DNA of 64,000 nt from Flavobacterium sp. N502540 (GCF_025947365.1 NZ_CP110012.1:1798001-1862000), one strand, 5' to 3'. Counted from the first letter of the stretch, positions 7,659 to 17,424 are shown. Notes: generated from the letters alone by a model not told the origin. Numbers and translations: made by a program.

Positions 7659-7903
7659 AGTTGCCCACAGATTTAACGAATAAAACAGATAGTCAGAGAT
7701 TAGAAAGCTTTTGAGTATCTGCGGCAAAAGAGAATATTACTTTAAATATGGAGAGGCAAAGCGGTAGTCAGGTACAAAAAAACTTTGCTCCCTTTGCTTC
7801 TCAGAACCTTTGTCTCTCAAAAAAAATTATAAACATACAACGTTGTAAATGGAGTAACAGTCAGGTTTTATAGGTCATAAAGCAGCTTTTTAGTACTTTT
7901 ATA
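7659..7903. repeat. Intergenic region with flavobacterial repeat fragments
   Basis: Contains CCCACAGATTTAACGAATAAAACAG-like and CTTTGCTCCCTTTGC-like modules of the kind scattered between flavobacterial genes. No gene or strong terminator is seen. Confidence 0.35.
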
Positions 7904-9145
7904 ATGTTAAATCCAAAATCCATTATTTTGATCGACTTCAATCCATTAGCATTATTCCAAACCAAAGGGAAAATTAAGAAAGCTTACAGAGAAGCTAAAA
8001 TCTCTTATTTGAACCGAATTCGTTTTGCTGTTGGGATGTTTTATTTCGGAATGGGTTTAAGCTTTGCGACCTGGGCAAGCAGAATTCCTGACATTAAAAC
8101 GGCTTTGCATTTAACCGAAGGAGATTTAGGTTCTATTCTTTTTGCTTTGCCGATGGGACAGTTGCTGATTATGCCATTTTCAGGCAAGATGGTTACAAAA
8201 TTTGGCAGTCATCGAATTTTGATTCTTTCCTTAATCATGTATGTTTTGTGTCTGGCTAATTTAGGTTTGGCTACTACCGCCTTACAATTGTCATTAGGGT
8301 TATTTTTGTTTGGATTGTTTGGAAATCTGGCCAATATCGCAGTCAACACACAAGGTGTTTATACCGAAGTTCTTTTTAGAAAAACAATCATGTCGTCTTT
8401 TCATGGCATGTGGAGTTTTGCCGGATTTACCGGAGCTTTAGTAGGACTGGGAATGCTGGCTTTAAAACTAAGTCCTCTTCATCACTTCCTGATCGTGGCG
8501 GGAATCGTATTAATAATGATTGCTTTTAATTTTAAGTTTTTAATTAAAGCCAAAGAAAAAATCAAAGTTAAGAACGAGAAAAAGAAACTGTTTGTAAAAC
8601 CGGACAGCGCTTTAATCTGGCTTGGAGTGATTGGATTTTGCAGTATGGCAAGCGAAGGTGTAATGTTTGACTGGAGTGGAGTATACTTTAAAGATATAGT
8701 AAAAGCACCAGGCCCATTGGTGATTTTGGGATATACTTCCTTCATGATTATGATGGCAAGCGGACGTTTTCTGGGAGACGGTCTGATCAATAAATTCGGA
8801 CGTGAACGTGTCATGCAAATTAGCGGTGTTATGATTTCGGCTGGACTTTTTACAGCCGTGTTTCTTCCTTATCTTATACCTTGTACCATCGCTTTTATGG
8901 CAGTTGGTTTAGGAGTTGCTACTATAGTTCCTACCGTTTATAGTATGGCAGGGAAAAACCCGACAGTTCCACCCGGAGAAGCTTTAACTATTGTTTCGAG
9001 TGTAAGTTTTTTGGGATTCTTAATGGGACCGCCGGTTATCGGGCATATCGCTGAAACTTTCGGACTTCAGTTTTCATTCGCTTTTATTGGAATTTTCGGA
9101 GTTCTGATTGCTTTTATGGTTTCCAAAATCAGAATAGCCTCTTAG
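7904..9145 (+). CDS. MFS transporter, YbjJ-like
   Basis: The 413-aa protein has about twelve hydrophobic segments. After a roughly 45-residue polar N-terminal extension, the first helix and loop read FYFGMGLSFATWASRIPDIK, resembling the start of E. coli YbjJ and its relatives, an inner-membrane major facilitator group. The loop between helices 2 and 3 carries GKMVTKFGSHR, the usual acidic/basic MFS signature position. The direction and substrate of transport are unknown. The true start may be an ATG further in, since the extension (MLNPKSIILIDFNPL) is not typical. It appears monocistronic. Confidence 0.8.
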   Translation: MLNPKSIILIDFNPLALFQTKGKIKKAYREAKISYLNRIRFAVGMFYFGMGLSFATWASRIPDIKTALHLTEGDLGSILFALPMGQLLIMPFSGKMVTKFGSHRILILSLIMYVLCLANLGLATTALQLSLGLFLFGLFGNLANIAVNTQGVYTEVLFRKTIMSSFHGMWSFAGFTGALVGLGMLALKLSPLHHFLIVAGIVLIMIAFNFKFLIKAKEKIKVKNEKKKLFVKPDSALIWLGVIGFCSMASEGVMFDWSGVYFKDIVKAPGPLVILGYTSFMIMMASGRFLGDGLINKFGRERVMQISGVMISAGLFTAVFLPYLIPCTIAFMAVGLGVATIVPTVYSMAGKNPTVPPGEALTIVSSVSFLGFLMGPPVIGHIAETFGLQFSFAFIGIFGVLIAFMVSKIRIAS

Positions 9146-9226
9146 TTTGTACGCTAAAAAAAGCGAGGGATTGTTCTGGTATTAAATTTTATTTAACAAG
9201 AAAATACTTTATTATTGTTTTTTGTT

Positions 9227-9234
9227 TATATTTG
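9227..9234 (+). promoter_or_regulatory. Possible -7 box for the TonB-dependent receptor gene
   Basis: TATATTTG fits the TAnnTTTG consensus and would give a leader of about 140 bases before the start at 9382. No -33 element at the expected distance was seen, so this is tentative. Confidence 0.3.
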
Positions 9235-9381
9235 AATCCTGAAACTAAATAAGGAGTATTGGCTTATTATTTTTTATTTCTTCCAAAAACCAATTTTATC
9301 TTTTGATGTAAGAGATTGGATGTTTTTGTTTTTAAAACATTCGATTCTAAAAACAAATTCTAAAAGTAAATTGGGGTTTTC

Positions 9382-12219
9382 ATGACAAAAAAAGGAACGT
9401 TACTATTTGTTTTATTGCCTATTAGTCTTCTGTTTGCGCAAGAGCACACCATTTTTTTAGGAACTATAGTTGATGCAAAGACTCTAAATCCATTGGAAAA
9501 TATTGTGGTAAACATTCAAAATTCTTCTATAACACAATTAACCAGTGCCAAGGGGAAATTTGAATTACACTCTGCTATAAAGGGAGAACAATTGTTATGG
9601 GTACACAGTCAGGGTTATAAAGACCTTCTCTTCAAAATACAATCAAATCCGGGGCAAAAGGTTGAATTGGGCGTTTTAACGTTAGAAGATAATTATTCAG
9701 AGGAGACACCGGCAGCACTAATCACTTTGTTAGACAGTGATTTTTCGGACGATAATAGCTCCTCTGAAACGACTTCGGGTCTTTTACAATCTTCAAGAGA
9801 TGCTTTTATGCAGGCTTCAGCGTTCAATTGGGGTCAGACCCGATTTAGAGTTCGGGGTCTGGACAGCGAATATGGTACAATGATGCTTAACGGTCTGGTC
9901 ATGAATAAAATTTACGACGGAAGACCACAATGGAGCAATTGGGGAGGCTTGAACAATGTATTGCGAAATCAGGAATTTTCAGTTGGAGCAGCCACTTCAA
10001 ATTATACTTTCGGAGGAGTTTTAGGAACCCAGCAAATAAATACACGTGCTTCACTGTACAGAAAAAGCAGCCAGCTTTCTTTTTCAGGGAGCAATACAGC
10101 CTACAATTGGCGAGCCATTGCTACTTATGCCTCCGGAATGAATGCTTCCGGTTGGGCTTATGTACTTTCAGCAGGAAAACGTTGGTCGGATGAAGGTTAT
10201 TTTGACGGAACAAATTTCAAAGCAGAATCTTTTTTTATTAGTGTAGAAAAGAAACTGAATGACAGTCATTCATTGAACTTTACAGGATTTTATACGCCAA
10301 ACTCAAGAGGGAAAAATTCGGCAAATACAGATGAAGTTGCCCAGTTAACCAATGAGAAATACAATTCTTATTGGGGATTTCAAAACGGGAAAAAGAGAAA
10401 TGCGCGAGTAAAAAGAGTCGAAGAACCGTTATTGATGCTAAATCATTATTACAAAATAAATGAGAAAACAAATCTGAATTCCAGTTTAATGTATCAATTC
10501 GGTCAGGTAGGAAACAGTACCATTGACTATCAAAATGCTGCAAGTCCTGATCCGGGGTATTATCAAAAATTGCCCAGTTATTATACCTCAATCTACGAAA
10601 AAGACAAAGGCGAGTTTTCAGGAGATTTCACCCCCGATTTTATAAGTGCCGAAAAAGCAAAAGCAAATTTTCTCGAAGACCGTCAAATCAATTGGGATGA
10701 ATTATATCGTGCCAATGAGAAACCAATTTTAAATGCTGATGGAACAATTAACGGATTTGAGCCTGCACAAAGTCATTATGTTTTATACGAAGACCGGGCA
10801 GATGATAAAACCCTCGCCGCAAATTCAAATCTGAATATACAATTAACAGAGAATACTGCTTTTGACGGAGGAATTACTTTTAGGAATTTAAAGTCACATC
10901 AGTTTCAATATCTTTTAGATTTGTTGGGAGGGCAATATTTTGAAGACATTGATGCGTTTTACCAAGGCAATCAGTCGCAGTCCGATTTACAAAATCCAAA
11001 TCGTGAGGTAAAAGTGGGAGATATTTATGGATACAATTATAATCTTATTGCAACCACAATTGATGCTTTCACACAGTTTAAATTCAGTTATAATAAAACA
11101 GATTTTTATTTAGGACAGTCTTATTCTGTTTCCAATTATCAGAGAGAAGGATTATATCAAAATGGGATTTATCCAACATCATCACTTGGAAAAAGCAACA
11201 AGGTGAATTTTGAAAATTTTGGTTTTAAAGGAGGTCTGACTTATAAAATTTCAGGAAAACAATGGTTGTTTTTTAACGGAATGCATCTTAGCAGAGCACC
11301 ATCCTTACGAAACACGTTTTTAAATTCCAGATTGAATAATTCAATAGTCGACGGAATTGAAAATGAAAGTATAAGTAGTGCCGAAGGAAACTATGTTTTT
11401 CGTTCTCCAAATTTTAAAATTCGTTCTACGATTTATTATTCATGGATTAAAAATACAACCCGAACTTCCTTCTTCTTCGCTGAAGGAATTTTTGATCAGG
11501 GCGCAGCTTATAACAATACGGATGCATTTGTTAGTCAGACTTTAACGCATCTGGACAAGAAAAATATTGGTACGGAATTTAGTCTTGAATGGCAAATTTT
11601 ATCAACTTTAAAAGTGACTATATCTGCGGCATACGGTAATTATGTCTATAGCAGTAATCCTAATGTATCTATAACTAACGATGCAAATGTGGCCGAAGGC
11701 GGTACTCAGACTGTTTTTGATTTTGGGGAATCCTATCTTAAAAACTACAAACAGCCGGGCATGCCCCAACAAGCTTATTCGATTGGATTAGAATACAGAG
11801 ATCCTAAATTTTGGTGGCTGGGAGCCAATATTAATTATTTGTCTGAAGCTTATATTGACGTTTCGCCAATTGCAAGAACCAATCGGTTTTATGTAAACGC
11901 TGTGAATGGTCACCTCTTTCCAGAAGCGACAGAAGAACGGACAGCTGCTTTGCTGAAACAGGAAAAATTTAATCCGGTTTCATTATTAAATATTACAGGA
12001 GGAAAGTCCTGGCGTATCGCTCACAAATATATCGGGCTTTTCTGGAGTGTTAATAATGTCTTGAATGCGGTGTACAAAACAGGAGGTTTTGAACAAGCCC
12101 GAAATGCCAATTTCAGAGCTCTTAATCAGGATGTTTCCAGCGGAACACCCTCATTTGGTTCTAAATATTATTATGGATATGGAAGAACTTATTTTGTGAA
12201 CCTTACAATGAGTTTGTAA
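9382..12219 (+). CDS. TonB-dependent outer-membrane receptor with carboxypeptidase-like regulatory domain
   Basis: The 945-aa protein has a signal peptide (to about residue 19, ...LLFAQ), then a CarboxypepD-regulatory-like beta-sandwich (about 22-105, IFLGTIVDAKTLNPLENIVV), a plug (about 110-225, including RFRVRGLDSEYGTMMLNGLV) and a long beta-barrel of alternating aromatic strands ending in VNLTMSL. Such receptors import large or scarce substrates with TonB-ExbBD energy. No SusD-like partner gene is present. Instead a DUF5689 lipoprotein follows after 20 bases on the same strand, so the two probably form an uptake pair. The substrate is unknown. Confidence 0.88.
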   Translation: MTKKGTLLFVLLPISLLFAQEHTIFLGTIVDAKTLNPLENIVVNIQNSSITQLTSAKGKFELHSAIKGEQLLWVHSQGYKDLLFKIQSNPGQKVELGVLTLEDNYSEETPAALITLLDSDFSDDNSSSETTSGLLQSSRDAFMQASAFNWGQTRFRVRGLDSEYGTMMLNGLVMNKIYDGRPQWSNWGGLNNVLRNQEFSVGAATSNYTFGGVLGTQQINTRASLYRKSSQLSFSGSNTAYNWRAIATYASGMNASGWAYVLSAGKRWSDEGYFDGTNFKAESFFISVEKKLNDSHSLNFTGFYTPNSRGKNSANTDEVAQLTNEKYNSYWGFQNGKKRNARVKRVEEPLLMLNHYYKINEKTNLNSSLMYQFGQVGNSTIDYQNAASPDPGYYQKLPSYYTSIYEKDKGEFSGDFTPDFISAEKAKANFLEDRQINWDELYRANEKPILNADGTINGFEPAQSHYVLYEDRADDKTLAANSNLNIQLTENTAFDGGITFRNLKSHQFQYLLDLLGGQYFEDIDAFYQGNQSQSDLQNPNREVKVGDIYGYNYNLIATTIDAFTQFKFSYNKTDFYLGQSYSVSNYQREGLYQNGIYPTSSLGKSNKVNFENFGFKGGLTYKISGKQWLFFNGMHLSRAPSLRNTFLNSRLNNSIVDGIENESISSAEGNYVFRSPNFKIRSTIYYSWIKNTTRTSFFFAEGIFDQGAAYNNTDAFVSQTLTHLDKKNIGTEFSLEWQILSTLKVTISAAYGNYVYSSNPNVSITNDANVAEGGTQTVFDFGESYLKNYKQPGMPQQAYSIGLEYRDPKFWWLGANINYLSEAYIDVSPIARTNRFYVNAVNGHLFPEATEERTAALLKQEKFNPVSLLNITGGKSWRIAHKYIGLFWSVNNVLNAVYKTGGFEQARNANFRALNQDVSSGTPSFGSKYYYGYGRTYFVNLTMSL

Positions 12220-12239
12220 AATTTTAAAACCAATTTGAA

Positions 12240-13589
12240 ATGAAAAATAGATTCTTAGTTTTCGGTTATGTATTCTTGCTGCTGATAATTTACAGTTGCA
12301 ATAATGAAACTGAAATTCCAAAACTAGAATGTACACAACCGAGTTTAGTTATTAATCAGAAGGTTCAGAAAGTCAAAGATTTTTCAGGGCCCGTTCCGAA
12401 ACAATATGGCTACGATGATACTATTGAGGCTTACGTAGTGTCAAGCGATGAGGGAGGAAATTTCTTTAAGATACTTTTCCTGCAAACTATTGCAACGGAT
12501 GAAACACCGGCAATAGGATTTAGTGTTGCGGTTGATGTTGCCAACACCTATATCGATTTTCGGGTAGGAAATAAAGTGTATATCAAATTAAAGAATCAGT
12601 TTACAGATTTATATTTTGATGGTTTGCGTATCGGAAGTTTGTCTGTAAGCAATTCGGGAGATCCAACGATCGGCAGAATTTCGCAGACCGACTATAAAAC
12701 TGTTCTTAATGCGTCTTGTACAATAATGGATGAAAGTAAGCTGGTGAAAGCAATTTCAGTAGAAGAAGCGCTAAATGACGATAAGCTTAATACGCTGGTG
12801 GAGTTAAGCGGAGTCCAGTTTGCAGAGGAAGCGATTGGCCGTCATTATTTTGAAGAGTCTAACAATGTAGGAGGTTCGACAAACTGGAGCCTGCAGGATA
12901 AAAGTGGGAATCAGATTATTTTCAGAACAAGCAGTTATGCTGGTTTTGCTAATAAATTGGTACCGGAAGGGAGTGGAAAAGTGAGAGGAGTTTTGACCAA
13001 ATACGGATCAGATTATCAACTAATGAGCAGATCAGAAAAAGATCTGGAAATGAACGGAAAAAGAGATATTCCGATTTTTGCGGAAGATTTCCAATCCGTA
13101 AAAAACAATGTGAATTTTACTTTGCCGGGTTGGAGCAATATTGTTGAAAAAGCTTCAAAATTATGGGAGAGCATGCTGTATGCTGGAAACGGTTATGCGG
13201 AGTTTAATACTACAAGTACAACCGCAGCCGAAAATGTTGCCTGGATGGTTACTCCCAAAATCAATTTGAGCGGCTATAAAAGTGCAGTATTATCCTTTAG
13301 AAGCGCACAGCACGACTTAAAGATTGATTCGCCATTAAATGTGCTTGAAGTCTATGTTTCAACTAATTTCGATAGTTCTAGCGTAACGAAAGCAAAATGG
13401 ACAAAACTAACAGCAAAATTTCCGTCATTGTCAACACTGTCCCGGGTTTTTATCAGTTCGGGAGCAATTGATTTATCTTCCTATTCAGGAAATATTAATA
13501 TTGCCTTTAAATATATGGGTTCGGGTAAGGATAAAACTTTGAATGGCGCTTTTATGGTTGATGATGTTAGAATTTTTGCCGAAAAATAA
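12240..13589 (+). CDS. DUF5689-type surface lipoprotein
   Basis: The 449-aa precursor has a lipoprotein signal (LLLIIYSC, lipidated Cys near residue 20). Residues about 30-280 match my recollection of DUF5689 (EAYVVSSDEGGNFFKILFLQ, then an OB-like stretch). About 285-449 is a jelly-roll resembling choice-of-anchor J modules (WMVTPKINLSGYKSAVLSFR ... GAFMVDDVRIF). The family is typically encoded next to TonB-dependent receptors and is thought to sit on the cell surface. Here it lies 20 bases downstream of one, and co-transcription is very likely. Ligand unknown. Confidence 0.8.
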   Translation: MKNRFLVFGYVFLLLIIYSCNNETEIPKLECTQPSLVINQKVQKVKDFSGPVPKQYGYDDTIEAYVVSSDEGGNFFKILFLQTIATDETPAIGFSVAVDVANTYIDFRVGNKVYIKLKNQFTDLYFDGLRIGSLSVSNSGDPTIGRISQTDYKTVLNASCTIMDESKLVKAISVEEALNDDKLNTLVELSGVQFAEEAIGRHYFEESNNVGGSTNWSLQDKSGNQIIFRTSSYAGFANKLVPEGSGKVRGVLTKYGSDYQLMSRSEKDLEMNGKRDIPIFAEDFQSVKNNVNFTLPGWSNIVEKASKLWESMLYAGNGYAEFNTTSTTAAENVAWMVTPKINLSGYKSAVLSFRSAQHDLKIDSPLNVLEVYVSTNFDSSSVTKAKWTKLTAKFPSLSTLSRVFISSGAIDLSSYSGNINIAFKYMGSGKDKTLNGAFMVDDVRIFAEK

Positions 13590-13727
13590 GACTGTTTTTA
13601 ATAGAGATTCAGTTAAGATGTTGATTTTTAGACGATAATTTAATGCGGTATTGTTTTTGAGATTTAAACTGTTAAATTTTAATAGAATTTTGTATTTTGG
13701 TCACCCCAAATCAATACAAATACCACT

Positions 13728-14597
13728 ATGAAAATCTATTTTCTTGCCATCATCATGATGGTTTTCCCATGTTTAGTACATAGTCAGAATCAGGATGCTA
13801 AACCTGTGAGACTAAAACAAATTAATATTGTAAAAACAAATTACCAGAATTCTAAAGATGGTGAAATTGTAAACAAAACAGTTGTTTTTAAAGACGGAAA
13901 AATACAAACCATTACTACTTCAGATGTCATTCAGCATTTCTTTTACAATACCAAAGGACTATTGGATATGACGGTTAAAGATAAGGTAGGAAGTGACTGG
14001 AAAGAAGTTGTGAATTACACTTATGATGCAGACAACAACATCACAAAGTTTGTAAAAAAATATCAGGAAGGAAATGACTACATTACCAAAGTAGTGACTT
14101 TTACTTACGAAGGAGCCAGAGTAAAAGTAATTACGAAAAAGAGTACCAACCATCAGAATTTAGTTGATGATATCGAGTACATTGTTGAAAACGGTGCTAT
14201 TGTGCGACGTACTTCCCGAGACAGAAATAAAGCCATCATTGGTAAAATCGAATATGTTTACTTCAACGATAATGTCATAAAGCATAAAGGTTTGGTAGGA
14301 GATAAAATTTCGAAAAGTTTTATTTTTGATGATAAAAATTCTGTTGACGTTCTAATTGTTAAAAGCTTATTTGGAGACAATTATAAAGTGATTGTACCAA
14401 TGATCTCCTATCATGAGGAAGAATTTAGCTTTGAATCCATCTCTCCTAATAACGAAATTGTTTTTAGCCCTTCCTCTACTGTCTTGGTAGGAGTGAGCAG
14501 AAAATACAAATACAACAAGTTGAACTTTCCAATTTCTTGCTCTCAGGTAGAGGAGAACGGGATTGTAAAAACAGAAAAGACTTTTATTTACGAGTAA
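13728..14597 (+). CDS. Secreted protein of unknown function with YD-like repeats
   Basis: The 289-aa protein has a clear signal peptide (MKIYFLAIIMMVFPCLVHSQ). The body carries successive beta-hairpin-like units ending in FFYNTKGLLD, YTYDADNNI, FTYEGARV, YVYFNDNVI and YKYNKLNFP, the spacing of YD/RHS-type repeats found in many secreted Bacteroidota proteins. No catalytic motif is seen. It follows the DUF5689 gene by 138 bases and may have its own promoter. A strong inverted repeat lies just after its stop. Confidence 0.65.
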   Translation: MKIYFLAIIMMVFPCLVHSQNQDAKPVRLKQINIVKTNYQNSKDGEIVNKTVVFKDGKIQTITTSDVIQHFFYNTKGLLDMTVKDKVGSDWKEVVNYTYDADNNITKFVKKYQEGNDYITKVVTFTYEGARVKVITKKSTNHQNLVDDIEYIVENGAIVRRTSRDRNKAIIGKIEYVYFNDNVIKHKGLVGDKISKSFIFDDKNSVDVLIVKSLFGDNYKVIVPMISYHEEEFSFESISPNNEIVFSPSSTVLVGVSRKYKYNKLNFPISCSQVEENGIVKTEKTFIYE

Positions 14598-14622
14598 CGT
14601 AAATTTTAAAACTGAAATCCCA

Positions 14623-14666
14623 AATCCCAAATTCCAAACTTCGATTAACAATTGGAATTTGGGATT
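14623..14666. repeat. Perfect 15-bp inverted repeat after the YD-like gene
   Basis: AATCCCAAATTCCAA at 14623-14637 is exactly complementary to TTGGAATTTGGGATT at 14652-14666, with a 14-base loop. A T-rich tail follows. It may work as a terminator, and it belongs to a type of AT-rich inverted repeat seen several times between genes here. Confidence 0.65.
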
Positions 14667-14746
14667 TGGATTTTTAAAGAATAAGGTAATTTTTCAAATA
14701 CAGTTTAAAAAACAAGTTCTATAAGGGTTAGTACCTTACAAATCAT

Positions 14747-14754
14747 TAAATTTG
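14747..14754 (+). promoter_or_regulatory. -7 box of the hflX promoter
   Basis: TAAATTTG matches the Bacteroidota -7 consensus and ends 16 bases before the hflX start codon, giving a short leader. The upstream -33 element is weak. Confidence 0.5.
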
Positions 14755-14770
14755 CACCTTATTCAAAGCT

Positions 14771-16000
14771 ATGTTAGAAAAAGAAGTTATAAATTTTGAG
14801 AGAACAGCCATTGTAGGTATTATAACTCAAAATCAAAGTGAGGAAAAACTTAACGAATATCTGGATGAATTAGAGTTTTTGACTTTTACCGCAGGAGGTG
14901 AAGTGATTAAACGCTTTTCGCAAAAAATGGAACGTCCAAATCCGAAGACTTTTGTCGGGACAGGAAAAATAGATGAAATTAATCTTTTTGTAAAAGAAAA
15001 CAATATATCGACGTTGATTTTTGATGACGAATTATCACCATCACAACAAAAGAATATTTCCAGAATTATCGATTGTAAAATTTTAGACCGAACGAATTTA
15101 ATTCTGGATATTTTTGCACAAAGAGCCGAGACTTCTTATGCAAGAACACAGGTTGAGTTGGCACAATGTCAATATTTACTACCTAGACTTTCAGGTTTAT
15201 GGACACACCTTGAGCGTCAAAAAGGGGGTATTGGTATGCGTGGTCCGGGAGAAACCGAGATCGAAACGGACAGACGTATCGTGCGTGACCGAATTTCGTT
15301 ATTAAAGGATAAAATCAAGACCATCGACAAACAAATGAGCATTCAGCGCAGCAATCGCGGTGCGATGGTTCGTGTGGCATTGGTAGGATATACCAATGTT
15401 GGAAAATCGACCCTTATGAATGCGATTGGTAAAAGTGATGTTTTTGTTGAAAATAAATTATTCGCAACTTTAGACACCACTGTTCGAAAAGTAGTGATTA
15501 AAAACTTGCCGTTCTTGTTATCGGATACCGTAGGGTTTATTAGAAAATTGCCAACACAACTGGTAGATTCGTTTAAAAGTACACTCGATGAGGTGCGTGA
15601 AGCCGATTTATTATTGCATGTTGTAGATATTTCACACCCTGATTTTGAAGACCATATCGAATCGGTAAATCAAACTTTGTTAGAGATTAAGAGTAATGAC
15701 AAACCTACTATTATGGTTTTTAATAAAATTGATGCCTACAAACATTTGACGATTGATGAAGATGATTTAATTACGGAGAGAACAAGAAGACATTATACTC
15801 TTGAGGAATGGAAACAGACCTGGATGAGTAATGTTGGAGAAGATAAAGCACTATTTATCTCGGCAACACAAAAACAGAATTTTGAAGAATTCAGAGAAAT
15901 GGTTTACGAGGCAGTCCGCCAGATTCATATCACAAGATTTCCGTATAATAAGTTTTTGTATCCGGATTATAAAGATGCAGTTGAGAAAGAAGAGGAATAA
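14771..16000 (+). CDS. hflX: Ribosome-associated GTPase HflX
   Basis: The 409-aa protein has the HflX N-terminal domain (residues about 1-190, with KTFVGTGKIDEI and the glycine-rich GGIGMRGPGETEIETDRR linker) followed by a G domain: GYTNVGKST (G1, about 210), the DTVGFIRKLP switch (G3) and NKID (G4). HflX binds the 50S subunit and splits stalled or heat-stalled 70S ribosomes. All GTPase motifs are intact and the length is normal. Single gene with its own -7 box and terminator. Confidence 0.95.
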   Translation: MLEKEVINFERTAIVGIITQNQSEEKLNEYLDELEFLTFTAGGEVIKRFSQKMERPNPKTFVGTGKIDEINLFVKENNISTLIFDDELSPSQQKNISRIIDCKILDRTNLILDIFAQRAETSYARTQVELAQCQYLLPRLSGLWTHLERQKGGIGMRGPGETEIETDRRIVRDRISLLKDKIKTIDKQMSIQRSNRGAMVRVALVGYTNVGKSTLMNAIGKSDVFVENKLFATLDTTVRKVVIKNLPFLLSDTVGFIRKLPTQLVDSFKSTLDEVREADLLLHVVDISHPDFEDHIESVNQTLLEIKSNDKPTIMVFNKIDAYKHLTIDEDDLITERTRRHYTLEEWKQTWMSNVGEDKALFISATQKQNFEEFREMVYEAVRQIHITRFPYNKFLYPDYKDAVEKEEE

Positions 16001-16002
16001 AA

Positions 16003-16033
16003 AAACGGCTTTTGAGTAATCAAAAGCCGTTTT
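16003..16033. terminator. Terminator after hflX
   Basis: AAACGGCTTTTGA and TCAAAAGCCGTTT pair over a short loop. A on the left and T on the right allow it to act in both directions, for hflX and for the convergent lipoprotein gene. Confidence 0.8.
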
Positions 16034-16066
16034 GGTTATATGTAGACTTGTTTGAACATTGTTTAT

Positions 16067-16501
16067 TTAGTGATTGCATTTTTTGATTATTATGGTATCT
16101 TTATTAAATACTAATCCTACTTCACCATCAAGTTTTTTTTGAATTTCTTGATTAGATAATTTATTTCCTAAGTCATTTTCGAATAATGTTGTTATTATTG
16201 GTAAGCTAATTAATTTTTCATCTATTATTTTGAATTGTTTTCCTGAAGCAAAGGAAGTTAGATAAAAATATTTTCGATCATTTTTTTTAATGGAATATAA
16301 AATAATATTTTTTAATTGCCCTGTCATAACTTTTTGTTTTAAAGTGCCATTTAAATCTTCGATTTGAATCTTAACAATTGAAGGAATTAATTTTTGCCTT
16401 TGATCTACATATTCAATCTTTTTGATACAAAAATTTTCAGATGATTTTTTCTGACCACAAGAGATACTTAGAATTATAATTGCTATTATTAGTTTTTTCA
16501 T
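16067..16501 (-). CDS. Small lipoprotein, candidate partner or immunity protein of the upstream toxin-like gene
   Basis: The 144-aa precursor has a lipoprotein signal peptide (MKKLIIAIIILSISC, Cys15). The mature part is mainly beta-strand and lysine-rich with no recognised family. Its start overlaps the stop of the upstream toxin-like gene by 4 bases, so the two are translated from one message. Toxin genes are often followed by small immunity genes, and lipoprotein immunity proteins protect the periplasm or envelope. That role is inferred from position only. Codon use is AT-rich like its partner. Confidence 0.5.
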   Translation of the reverse strand: MKKLIIAIIILSISCGQKKSSENFCIKKIEYVDQRQKLIPSIVKIQIEDLNGTLKQKVMTGQLKNIILYSIKKNDRKYFYLTSFASGKQFKIIDEKLISLPIITTLFENDLGNKLSNQEIQKKLDGEVGLVFNKDTIIIKKCNH

Positions 16502-17424
16502 TTTTTAAAGTATTTTTTTAATTCTGAATAATGTACGTATTTACCCGCTACTTGTTCGATATAATCTTTATATGCTTGTGAAGTGTTTTTCCATGATTTT
16601 TCTTGTACTTGTTTCATATAAGCATTGTACTCAAAACGTGTGTTGTAAATTTCCTTTCCTAGTTTTTTTAAATCTTCTACATGCTGACCTCTCTCATGAG
16701 AAAAAAGATTTATTATATCATAACCATTTTGTAAACTTGACCCTACCTCACCATACGTAACACTAATGTCTATTTCTCCTGGCTTTAAATGATCTGAACC
16801 TGGTGTAACTCCACCATATCTTGATAACGCCATCCCACTTTCTGGATTGTCCGTAATTGTTTTTGCTTTTAATTCATTTAAATTGTACCCGGCTTCTTTA
16901 TAATAGTGATTAAGAATTCCCCTTGCAATATTCTTTCTTAACTCAAAAGGAAGTTTCGTTATTTCAATTGAATTTTTTTTTCTGATTTCTTTATTGATTG
17001 TCCCATTTTTATTATAATAGTTTAAAGGAGTATTAAAATAGCTATACTCCATTTCCAAAGGATTATTATTCTTTATAATGTATATAAGTTTATTATGCAA
17101 ATTGTCGGACCCCATATAAGTTCCGTTTAGATCAAAATAATCACCTAATTTAGGATCTTCAATATTATTCTGGTTTTCTACATAGATGCTGTCAGATTTA
17201 TTGGTGTTATTTATATATTGTGCATCATAAAGATCGTTTTTTATAGTGATCTGACCAAGTCTGGTAGTATTGTTTGTGTATTTTGCAGCAAATTTCTCAA
17301 TTTCAGCAGTATTTTTATCGCCTTCAATCTGCTGACGCCAGATGTTAAGAAAAAAATATCTAAAGCGTGCCATTTCACCTGGACTGGTATCTTTTAATAC
17401 AATTTTGTGGTTTTTAATAGTCAT
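16498..17424 (-). CDS. Polymorphic-toxin-like protein, no delivery domain
   Basis: The 308-aa protein has no signal peptide or membrane segment. A middle region (about 95-115, YFDLNGTYMGSDNLHNKLIY) and a C-terminal region (about 238-300) resemble the toxin tips of Bacteroidota RHS/polymorphic toxins as I remember them. The latter has HERGQH at 243-248 and then FEYNAYMKQVQEKSWKNTSQ. HERGQH has one more residue between the histidines than a standard HExxH zinc site, so metallopeptidase activity is uncertain. The RHS core, PAAR, VgrG or sorting domain needed for delivery is absent, so this may be a displaced toxin cassette. A small lipoprotein gene overlaps its end. Confidence 0.5.
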   Translation of the reverse strand: MTIKNHKIVLKDTSPGEMARFRYFFLNIWRQQIEGDKNTAEIEKFAAKYTNNTTRLGQITIKNDLYDAQYINNTNKSDSIYVENQNNIEDPKLGDYFDLNGTYMGSDNLHNKLIYIIKNNNPLEMEYSYFNTPLNYYNKNGTINKEIRKKNSIEITKLPFELRKNIARGILNHYYKEAGYNLNELKAKTITDNPESGMALSRYGGVTPGSDHLKPGEIDISVTYGEVGSSLQNGYDIINLFSHERGQHVEDLKKLGKEIYNTRFEYNAYMKQVQEKSWKNTSQAYKDYIEQVAGKYVHYSELKKYFKK

